Of a stretch of DNA of 5,615 nt, positions 1 through 5,154 are shown piece after piece. Position 1 is the first letter of the stretch, and the number at the start of each line of letters is the position of its first letter. Source of the stretch: an uncultured delta proteobacterium (GTDB taxonomy: Bacteria > Myxococcota_A > Polyangia > Polyangiales > Polyangiaceae); the NCBI GenBank assembly GCA_903858055.1, contig CAIOHM010000080.1, positions 1 through 5,615 of the forward strand. The letters run 5' to 3'. Position numbers and translations under genes: made by a program. The notes below the pieces were generated by a model that made no database searches, was not told the origin of the DNA, and was given only the letters and a program-made list of their open reading frames with translations.

Positions 1-725
1 AGCGCGGCGAGCTCGTGCTCGCTTGGTCGCGACGTGAACTCGAAGGGCGTCCTTGGCCGCACCGCGAGGCGCGTGGCGGCGGGCATGGCGTGGTGCGCCT
101 CGAGGGCGGCGAGCATCATGCTCAGCGTTTCGTCGTCGTAGCGACGGTCGAAGCTCGCGACGCCGGTCATCGCGCAAATCTCCGGCTCGCGCGCGAGCCA
201 CTCGCCGATGCCACGCCAGAGCATCGCGAGCGCGTGCGAGCCCTGGTACTCGGGGGTGACGAAGGAGCGGCCGAGCTCGAGGGCGGGGCCGAGCGCGTCC
301 ATGTAGGCGTCGCCAAACTCGAAGAGCGAGCTCACGTAGAGGCCTTCGAGGCCGTGGCTGCGGCGAACAGAGTCCGTGCGCGCGAGGCGGTACGCGCCGG
401 CGATTGCCTGGTCGCCCGCGTGCCAGAGGATGAGGTGCTCGTAGTGATCGTCGAAGGCGTCGACGTCGACGGACCGGCCGGTGCCCTCGCCCACGAGGCG
501 AAACGTGCGCTCGCGGAGGCGACCGAGCTCGGTGAGGAGCTCGGGCTCGAGCGGGCCTGCGATGCGGCGCACGACCCAGGGGCCCGCTTGAACGAGGACG
601 GAACCCTCGCCCGCAGCCCCGAGCTGAAGCTCGACGAGGTCTGGGTCGACGGCCGTGTGGAGCGGCTCGTGGTCGGGGTGGTCAGAGGGTTCGATGCGAA
701 GGCGCGTGCCGGATTCGGTCGTCAT
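1..725 (-). CDS. GNAT-fold N-acyltransferase, OlsB / N-acyl amino acid synthase type (3' end outside window)
   Basis: 241 codons are visible and the C-terminus is cut by the window edge. Residues about 74-114 read FRLVGEGTGRS, then a DxFDxHYEHLILW block and IAGAYRL. These are followed by GLYVSSLFEF (128-137) and LELGRSFVTPEYQ (149-161). This order of blocks is typical of the OlsB/putative hemolysin branch of acetyltransferases (Pfam Acetyltransf_5), which move a 3-hydroxyacyl chain from acyl carrier protein to the amino group of ornithine or another amino acid, the first step of ornithine-type aminolipids. The ELGRSFV segment is the acyl-donor side of the GNAT core. I chose the ATG at 725 because GGAA lies 4 bases upstream (730-733) and the family blocks begin well downstream. 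The first ~50 residues are variable. The amino acid acceptor cannot be told from sequence. It could also be part of a longer protein fused to a PlsC-like acyltransferase, since the end is missing. It is divergent from the alpha/beta hydrolase. Family call firm; substrate inferred. Confidence 0.85.
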   Translation of the reverse strand, partial: MTTESGTRLRIEPSDHPDHEPLHTAVDPDLVELQLGAAGEGSVLVQAGPWVVRRIAGPLEPELLTELGRLRERTFRLVGEGTGRSVDVDAFDDHYEHLILWHAGDQAIAGAYRLARTDSVRRSHGLEGLYVSSLFEFGDAYMDALGPALELGRSFVTPEYQGSHALAMLWRGIGEWLAREPEICAMTGVASFDRRYDDETLSMMLAALEAHHAMPAATRLAVRPRTPFEFTSRPSEHELAA

Positions 726-901
726 GGTTTTCCAAGGGCGTCGTGTGATGCGCGGCAGGGTGCACGAGCTCGGTGACGAAACGCGCTGCGCTCGGGAAAC
801 GTTGCGTGCATTCTGCGCAACACGCTTCGCGACCAAGTCGTCACACCGTTGGCGCGACGTGGTCAGCGTTCCGCCTCGCGCCCTTGCTCGAACGTCGATC
901 G
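726..901. other. divergent intergenic region between acyltransferase and hydrolase
   Basis: These 176 bases separate two genes that point away from each other, so promoters for both should lie here. I see no convincing -35/-10 pair on either strand. The one clear structure is an inverted repeat at 801-821. The hydrolase frame stays open back to an ATG at 773, so part of this gap could be coding if that start were used, but the extra 43 residues are Arg/Ser-rich and look non-coding. Confidence 0.5.
801..821. repeat. inverted repeat GTTGCG-N9-CGCAAC
   Basis: A perfect 6-base inverted repeat (801-806 and 816-821) with a 9-base centre lies midway in the divergent gap. It has no T-tract, so it is not a terminator. 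The size and position would suit a regulator binding site, but a 6-base match can arise by chance in DNA this rich in G and C. No regulator is assigned. Confidence 0.25.
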
Positions 902-1927
902 ATGAACTCCAAGGCACGACTCTTCGCTTTCCTCGCCGCGTGGAGCGGCCATGCGCGCGGGCTCTTTCGTGAGCGCTTCGTCGACGTCGCGACGTCGCGC
1001 GGACCGTCGCGTGTGCGTTGCGTGGAGCCCGCGTGGCCCCACCGCGGGGATCTGCCGGTCGCCGTGTTCGTCCACGGTATGAGCCTCCACGGTGAGCGCG
1101 ATCCGCGCCAGGACGCCTTCTGTGAAGCGCTCGCGTGCGCGGGCTTCTGCGTCCTCGCGCCGCGCATCGACGAGGTCGCAGCCCTTCGCTTTGGGAGCGA
1201 ATCGGTCGACGAAATCGAAGCGTTCGTCGAGGGCGTTTGCGGCGACCGCGTGCTCTGCCCCGCGGGACGGACCGCGGTGCTCTCGGTCTCGTTCAGCGCG
1301 GCCGCGACGCTCATCGCGAGCGCTCGGCCGAGGCTGCGCGATCGGGTCTCCGTTGCGCTCGTGCTCGGCGGTTACTGCGACGTGCGTCTTTGCGTGGAGC
1401 AGCTGCTCACGGTGGCGCGGGACGACTACGGGCGCCTCCTCGGGCTCAAGAACTTCTTGCGCTTTGCAGGCGAGTCCACGCCGGGCCTCGACGAAGCGCT
1501 GCGGCGCATGTGCGAAGACAACGTCGCGGGGCTCCCCGAGTCATCGCGCGTCGCACGTGCACGCGAACTCCCCGACGCCGAGCGTGCGGTCCTCGAGGCG
1601 CTGCTCTCCTCCGTGGAAGCGCGCAAGGCGCTTCTCGCGCGCGCTTTCGCCCGAACGCCTGATTTGTGGGACTTGCTCGACCTCGCGCCCGCGCTCGAGA
1701 CGTTGCGCTTTCCGGTCGCGATCGTGCACGGCGCGGGAGACGAGGTCATCGACGTGGAACACGCGCACCTGCTCGCGGCCGAGCTCCGTGCGCGTGGCGT
1801 GCCGCACCGGCTCTGCGTGACCCCGCTCGTGGACCACGGAACGCGGAAGGGGCTCCTCGACGCGGGCCTCGCGATCGTCGACCTCGCGCAGTGCGTGTCG
1901 TTCTTCCTCGCGCACGCCGCGGCGTGA
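902..1927 (+). CDS. alpha/beta hydrolase-fold protein, unknown substrate
   Basis: 341 residues from the ATG at 902. The alpha/beta hydrolase pattern is visible in order. A beta strand ends in VFVHGMS (HG at 58-59, oxyanion side). The nucleophile elbow follows in VLSVSFSAA, with the likely Ser at 130. A helical insert of about 120 residues comes next, probably the lid. Then VAIVHGAGDE carries the likely acid Asp280, and PLVDHG carries the likely His312. A Ser-Asp-His triad is therefore plausible, but the elbow is S-x-S-x-S instead of the usual G-x-S-x-G. The protein has 11 cysteines, many for a cytosolic protein. I see no signal peptide or lipobox. The start is uncertain: no good Shine-Dalgarno precedes 902, and the frame is open upstream to 773 (TTG at 884 and ATG at 773 are alternatives). 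The ATG at 902 fits where the fold begins. It may be an esterase, lipase or thioesterase; the reaction is not predictable. Its stop is 8 bases from the stop of the convergent MerR gene. Confidence 0.75.
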   Translation: MNSKARLFAFLAAWSGHARGLFRERFVDVATSRGPSRVRCVEPAWPHRGDLPVAVFVHGMSLHGERDPRQDAFCEALACAGFCVLAPRIDEVAALRFGSESVDEIEAFVEGVCGDRVLCPAGRTAVLSVSFSAAATLIASARPRLRDRVSVALVLGGYCDVRLCVEQLLTVARDDYGRLLGLKNFLRFAGESTPGLDEALRRMCEDNVAGLPESSRVARARELPDAERAVLEALLSSVEARKALLARAFARTPDLWDLLDLAPALETLRFPVAIVHGAGDEVIDVEHAHLLAAELRARGVPHRLCVTPLVDHGTRKGLLDAGLAIVDLAQCVSFFLAHAAA

Positions 1928-1935
1928 CACGCTCC

Positions 1936-2763
1936 TCAGCTCTTCTTGCGGAGCACCGAGGTCGTCGTCTTGCCGCTCTCGACGTGCTCGCGGAGCGTGC
2001 GCTCCATCTCTTGGCCGAAGATGATGCGCACGGCGTCGAGACCCATGGGGCGCAGGAGCGGGAGGAGCTCGGTGCCGCCGTCTCGCGGCTCGATTTGACC
2101 CTTCTCGAGCTGCGAGAGGAAGTGACCCACGAGCTCGGAGACCGCCTTGCCAATGTGCTTGCGGAGGAGCTTCTCGGCGCCCATCGACGAGCCCACGGGC
2201 ACGCCCGCGTCGTCGAGGCGGCCCACCACCGCGACCATGGAGGGGCTCGGCACGAGGAATAGTTCCCCTTGGCGCTGCACGAGGTTCGCGCGCACGAGGT
2301 CGGCGAGGAGACCGTCGCGGCGGTTTTGCGCGAGCTCGAAGAGCTCTTCCTCGGTGCACGTGCGCGCTTGGTCGGCGACCCAGGGCGCACGGAGCGAGGC
2401 CTGCACGCCGAGCCACTCGGAGACGTCGACCTCCCCGCGGTCGATGCGGCGCACGAGCTCGCGGATCGCGTCGATCTTGAGGCCGCGATCTTGGAGCTGG
2501 GCGATGAGCTTCAGGCGCTCGCGGTGCGACTCTTCGTAGAAGGCGACGCGGCCCACGAGCTTCGGCGCCGGGAGCAGACCTTTCGCTTGGTAGAAGCGGA
2601 TCGTGCGGCTCGGCACGCGCGTGAGCGCGGCGAGGTCGTCGATGGTGAGCGGCTCGGGCTTCGGCTCCTGTACCTGCTCCCCCTGAGGAATGCCTGGTTC
2701 CACGGCGTTCGCGTCGGCTTCGTTCGCGCTTCGTGGGGGCATCGCGCGGTCGAAGGTACTCAC
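1936..2763 (-). CDS. MerR-family transcriptional regulator, last gene of the desaturase operon
   Basis: 275 residues. A charged, Pro/Glu-rich leader of ~37 residues is followed by a MerR winged helix-turn-helix at about 39-107: LTIDDLAALTRVPSRTIRFY (39-58), then KGLLPAP, a GRVAFY wing (71-76) and a helix with RLKLIAQLQDRGLKIDAIREL. The remainder (about 120-275) is a mostly helical effector or dimer domain. It includes GVPVGSSMGAEKLL and a following helix KAVSELVGHFLSQLEKGQ. It has no clustered Cys/His pair like those of metal-sensing MerR proteins (a single Cys, 136), so a small organic or acyl ligand is more likely than a metal. The start is the GTG at 2763, inside the desaturase stop (GTGA, 4-base overlap), which suggests translational coupling. 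An in-frame ATG at 2742 is the alternative start. Co-transcription with the desaturase and reductase makes this the candidate regulator of their promoter, probably with autoregulation. Family call firm; target and ligand inferred. Confidence 0.93.
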   Translation of the reverse strand: MSTFDRAMPPRSANEADANAVEPGIPQGEQVQEPKPEPLTIDDLAALTRVPSRTIRFYQAKGLLPAPKLVGRVAFYEESHRERLKLIAQLQDRGLKIDAIRELVRRIDRGEVDVSEWLGVQASLRAPWVADQARTCTEEELFELAQNRRDGLLADLVRANLVQRQGELFLVPSPSMVAVVGRLDDAGVPVGSSMGAEKLLRKHIGKAVSELVGHFLSQLEKGQIEPRDGGTELLPLLRPMGLDAVRIIFGQEMERTLREHVESGKTTTSVLRKKS

Positions 2764-3860
2764 AAGCTTGCCGCGGCGGCAAGCGGCGCGGAGGAGACGC
2801 GGCGCGCCGGGAGGGAGAGGCGGAAGATGCGCTTCACGACGGTGCCGAACTGCTGCCAGAAGCTACCCGTGTTGTAAGGTACACCGAACTCTTCGCAGAG
2901 CGCGCGCACGCGCACGGCCATGGCGGGGTAGCGAACGGCGGGCACGTCGGGGAAGAGGTGGTGCTCGATCTGGTGGCTGAGGTGCCCCGAGAACAGGTGG
3001 AAGAGCGGGCCACCCTCGATGTTCGCCGAGCCGCGAATCTGGCGCAGGTACCAGGCGCCGCGCGTCTCACCGGCGAGGCTCTCTTCGGGGAAGTACGCGA
3101 CGCCGTCAGGGAAATGACCACAGAAAATGATCGCGAACGCCCAGACGTTGCGCGCGCCGTTGGCGAGCAAGTTGCCGAGGAAGACTCGCGGCGCGTTCGC
3201 GAGCGCGAGGGCAGGGAAGAAGACGTAGTCTTTTGCGAGGAGCCACGCGGCCTTGCGGAGAAACGGAGCGACGGCGCGCGGCAGATCGCGCATGGGGAGA
3301 CGGCCGTCCAGGTACTCCTCGAAGCGGAAGTCGTGCGTGGCGATGCCCCACTGGAAGTTGAGCGCGAGGTTCGCGGCTACGACGGGTTGCGCAAGGTGGC
3401 GCGGCGCCCAGCTCTGCTCCTCGCACACGCGCAGGTACGCGTAGCCGATGTCGCGGTCGCGCCCGAGCACGTTGGTGAACGTGTGGTGCTCGTAGTTGTG
3501 GTAATTTTTCCAGTTCGCCGCGGGGCACACCGTGTCCCAGTCGTAGGTCGAGGACTGCAGCGCGGGGTCGCCGCTCCAGTCGTATTGGCCGTGCATGACG
3601 TTGTGGCCGATCTCCATGTTGTTGAGGATCTTCGCGCTCGCGAGCGCGGCCACGCCGCCGAGGAAGCTCACGGGGCCGAGACCGAAATGGAGCATGGCGC
3701 GCCCCGCGATCTCCGCCGCATGGGACTTCGCGATGACGCCGCGGATGTGCGCGAGGTCGCGCTCGCCGAGGTCCGCGATCACTTCGGCCTTGAGAGCGTC
3801 GAGCGCGCGGCCGAAGGCTTCGACTTGGGCGGGCGTGAGGGAGACTTCGTTCGTGCTCAT
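2760..3860 (-). CDS. membrane fatty acid desaturase, DesA3-like acyl-CoA/acyl-lipid desaturase
   Basis: 366 residues. An integral membrane di-iron enzyme that puts a double bond into a fatty acyl chain using O2 and two electrons. All three histidine boxes are present: HNVMH (86-90) within NMEIGHNVMHGQYDW, HNYEHH (121-126), and HQIEHH (296-301) followed by LFPDVP. Hydrophobic segments lie around residues 60-77, 157-172, 205-228 and 240-250, fitting a protein with the iron site on the cytoplasmic face. The HNVMHGQYDW block, TYDWDTVCPA and the GRDRDIGYAYLR block resemble mycobacterial DesA3, a stearoyl-CoA delta-9 desaturase. The position of the double bond and the substrate (CoA ester or phospholipid) cannot be read directly. 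Start: the ATG at 3860 has GGTGA 5 bases upstream. An in-frame GTG at 3869 would add three residues but lies within that site. It sits 48 bases downstream of the reductase and overlaps the MerR gene by 4 bases. The C-terminal tail is Ala-rich. It is somewhat shorter than DesA3 but has no missing catalytic block. Confidence 0.96.
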   Translation of the reverse strand: MSTNEVSLTPAQVEAFGRALDALKAEVIADLGERDLAHIRGVIAKSHAAEIAGRAMLHFGLGPVSFLGGVAALASAKILNNMEIGHNVMHGQYDWSGDPALQSSTYDWDTVCPAANWKNYHNYEHHTFTNVLGRDRDIGYAYLRVCEEQSWAPRHLAQPVVAANLALNFQWGIATHDFRFEEYLDGRLPMRDLPRAVAPFLRKAAWLLAKDYVFFPALALANAPRVFLGNLLANGARNVWAFAIIFCGHFPDGVAYFPEESLAGETRGAWYLRQIRGSANIEGGPLFHLFSGHLSHQIEHHLFPDVPAVRYPAMAVRVRALCEEFGVPYNTGSFWQQFGTVVKRIFRLSLPARRVSSAPLAAAASL

Positions 3861-3865
3861 GGAGA

Positions 3866-3870
3866 TCACC
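3866..3870 (-). promoter_or_regulatory. ribosome binding site of the desaturase
   Basis: GGTGA on the minus strand, 5 bases before the ATG at 3860, matches the 3' part of the consensus AGGAGGTGA. It favours 3860 over the GTG at 3869, which falls inside this motif. Confidence 0.5.
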
Positions 3871-3908
3871 GAGGGTTCAAGAGAGGGAAGAGAGGGGCGA
3901 AAGACGGA

Positions 3909-5003
3909 TCAGGCGTCGAGCTCGACGGGGCCGAGGGCCGCGGAGACGCAGAGCTGCACGGCCTCGTTGGGCTCGCTCGAGACGCGCCCGGTCAGGAGGT
4001 TCACGACGGTGCCGCTTCGCTTGGTGCACGTGCACGTGTGGCAGATGCCCATGCGGCAGCCGCTCTTGGGGCGGGCACCCGCAGCTTCGGCCTGCACGAG
4101 GAGGCTCGTGCGGCCGTCGGCGTTGAAGTGAACCTGCGATCGCAAGAGGGCGACGGGCGCAGCGATCGTGCGCGTTTCGGCGTTCGCGGGGGGCGCCGCG
4201 GCCATCGGGGCCGTGAAGCTCTCGGTGCGGAGTCGTGCGCCGGCACCGGCCTCCGCGAACGCCGCTTCGATCATGGCGACGAAGCCCCCCGGGCCGCAGG
4301 CGAGCGCCGTGCGCGAGGCGAAGTCGGGCACGAGGGTCGCGAGGCGGGCCGCGTCGAGGCGCAGCGTGGGGTCGTCGCCGGAGGTGGTGCGCGGCAGGTA
4401 CGCGAACCCCGGGTGCGCCAGCGTCAGCGCGCGGAAATCGCGGGCGAAGAGGAGATCTTCTTCGGTGCGTGCATCGTGCAGGAGCACCACACCCTCGAGG
4501 GCGCGGCGCTCGGCGAGCGCGCGCACGTGGGCGCGCATGGGGGTTACGCCGCTGCCGCCCGCGACGAGCAACACGGGGCCCGGTTCACGCGGGAGGACGA
4601 GCGCGCCGGCCGCCTCGCCGAGCGTGACCACGGTGCCGAGGGCGAGGTGGTCGTGCACGTGGCGCGAGACCTTGCCCTGCGGGTGGCGCGCGACCGTGAT
4701 GTGCAGGCGTCCGCGGCGCGGGGCCTCCGAGAGCGAGTAGCAGCGGGTCGTGCGCACGCCGTTCACCTCGAACGTCACCGGGACGAACTGGCCGGGCTCG
4801 AAGCCGCTCCAACGCCCGTTCGGCGCGAGCACGACCGTCGTGGCGCGGGGGCTCTCCCGGCGAAGTTCGACGACCTCGGCGAGCGTCTCCGTGCGGGACC
4901 AGGTCGGGGCCAGCTGCCGAACGAGCGTCTCGAAGGGGCGCTCCAGCATCATGCGGCGCGAGAAAAAGCTGAGCGGGGACTCGGCGACGAGGGTGTTGGA
5001 CAT
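3909..5003 (-). CDS. NAD(P)H-dependent flavin oxidoreductase with C-terminal 2Fe-2S ferredoxin domain, electron donor to the desaturase
   Basis: 364 residues. Domain order is that of a ferredoxin-NADP reductase-type flavoprotein with a plant-type ferredoxin at the end. Residues 40-135 are the FAD-binding barrel, with RCYSLS at 87-92 as the flavin R-x-Y-S motif. Residues ~140-265 are the NAD(P)H domain, with LLVAGGSGVTPMRA (GGSGVTP 149-155) and ACGPGGF (235-241). Residues ~275-364 carry the 2Fe-2S site C-x4-C-x2-C (Cys316, 321, 324) in SGCRMGICHTC, with the fourth ligand Cys352 in VQLCVS. About 40 extra residues at the N-terminus precede the FAD domain. The expected role is to move electrons from NAD(P)H via FAD and 2Fe-2S to the next gene's di-iron desaturase, as Rv3230c does for DesA3 in Mycobacterium tuberculosis. 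I chose the ATG at 5003 because AGGAG lies 7 bases upstream. The frame extends to an ATG at 5033, but that would place the ribosome site inside the gene. It is first in the operon. NADH versus NADPH preference is not clear. Confidence 0.96.
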   Translation of the reverse strand: MSNTLVAESPLSFFSRRMMLERPFETLVRQLAPTWSRTETLAEVVELRRESPRATTVVLAPNGRWSGFEPGQFVPVTFEVNGVRTTRCYSLSEAPRRGRLHITVARHPQGKVSRHVHDHLALGTVVTLGEAAGALVLPREPGPVLLVAGGSGVTPMRAHVRALAERRALEGVVLLHDARTEEDLLFARDFRALTLAHPGFAYLPRTTSGDDPTLRLDAARLATLVPDFASRTALACGPGGFVAMIEAAFAEAGAGARLRTESFTAPMAAAPPANAETRTIAAPVALLRSQVHFNADGRTSLLVQAEAAGARPKSGCRMGICHTCTCTKRSGTVVNLLTGRVSSEPNEAVQLCVSAALGPVELDA

Positions 5004-5010
5004 CGGCTGA

Positions 5011-5015
5011 CTCCT
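5011..5015 (-). promoter_or_regulatory. ribosome binding site of the reductase
   Basis: AGGAG on the minus strand, 7 bases before the ATG at 5003, within TTAGGAGT. It is the strongest ribosome site in the window, and it decides the start in favour of 5003 over the upstream in-frame ATG at 5033. Confidence 0.85.
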
Positions 5016-5053
5016 AAAAGTGCAACGCTTCATGATGACGCGCTGTGTGATGC

Positions 5054-5081
5054 GTCAGTGATAAACGTGACAGTCAGCGAT
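5054..5081. repeat. direct repeat GTCAGTGAT / GTCAGCGAT, 19-base period
   Basis: Two 9-base copies (5054-5062 and 5073-5081) differ at one position and are 19 bases apart, close to two helical turns. The first overlaps the -10 box of the operon promoter; the second overlaps the centre of the TGACA-N8-TGTCA inverted repeat. It could mark a second binding site on the same DNA face, or it could be chance. Confidence 0.3.
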
Positions 5082-5086
5082 GTCAA
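5058..5086 (-). promoter_or_regulatory. sigma-70-type promoter of the reductase-desaturase-merR operon
   Basis: On the minus strand, a perfect -35 TTGACA (5086-5081) is followed by a 17-base spacer and TATCAC (5063-5058, four of six matches to TATAAT). Transcription would start near 5051, giving an untranslated leader of about 48 bases before the ATG at 5003. The stretch is clearly less GC-rich than the flanking genes, as promoters in such genomes usually are. The 17-base spacer is the normal optimum, unlike the stretched 19-20 base spacers of classical MerR-activated promoters. This promoter should therefore be active without an activator and is more likely to be repressed. Inferred from sequence only. 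Confidence 0.65.
5068..5085. promoter_or_regulatory. candidate operator, inverted repeat TGACA-N8-TGTCA
   Basis: TGACA (5068-5072) and TGTCA (5081-5085) form a perfect 5-base inverted repeat with an 8-base centre, 18 bases in all. It contains a smaller palindrome, TGACAGTCA (5068-5076). It covers most of the -35 box and the upstream part of the spacer, so a protein bound here would block RNA polymerase. The operon's own MerR protein is the nearest candidate; a TetR-type regulator encoded elsewhere is an alternative. Confidence 0.4.
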
Positions 5087-5120
5087 GGTTCGTGGGAGCA
5101 ATTCCTTCGACGGGGGAGGG

Positions 5121-5133
5121 GGCCGCGGCGGCC
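5121..5133. repeat. short GC-rich inverted repeat upstream of the acyl-CoA dehydrogenase gene
   Basis: GGCCGC-G-GCGGCC is a perfect 6-base inverted repeat with a single central base, preceded by a G-rich run (GGGGGAGGGGG, 5112-5122). It lies about 22 bases before the ATG at 5155. It could fold in the mRNA leader, but such repeats are common by chance at this base composition. Confidence 0.2.
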
Positions 5134-5154
5134 GTGCGCGGTAGCCTCGCGCCC

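Noticed and set aside
15..776. A 253-codon open frame on the plus strand.
   Set aside because: It is antisense to the acyltransferase, whose family blocks are clear. Its composition is that of a codon-bias shadow.
773..901. N-terminal extension of the hydrolase from the ATG at 773.
   Set aside because: The 43 added residues are basic and low in hydrophobic pattern, and no fold element begins there; 902 is the better start.
1541..2782. A 413-codon minus-strand open frame overlapping the MerR gene and the end of the hydrolase.
   Set aside because: It is Arg/Pro/His-rich low-complexity translation in a different frame from the MerR protein, and it crosses two real genes.
5004..5033. Upstream in-frame ATG at 5033 for the reductase.
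   Set aside because: A strong AGGAG site lies between it and the ATG at 5003, so translation should begin at 5003.
5112..5133. G-rich run and GC hairpin as a possible G-quadruplex or terminator.
   Set aside because: There are only two long G-runs and no T-tract; it is not enough for either call, so only the small inverted repeat is listed with low confidence.
2733..5144. An 803-codon open frame on the plus strand covering the whole reductase and desaturase region.
   Set aside because: It runs antisense to two genes with clear catalytic motifs. Its product is rich in Arg, Glu, Ala and Gly with no recognisable domain, as expected for the shadow of GC-biased codons.
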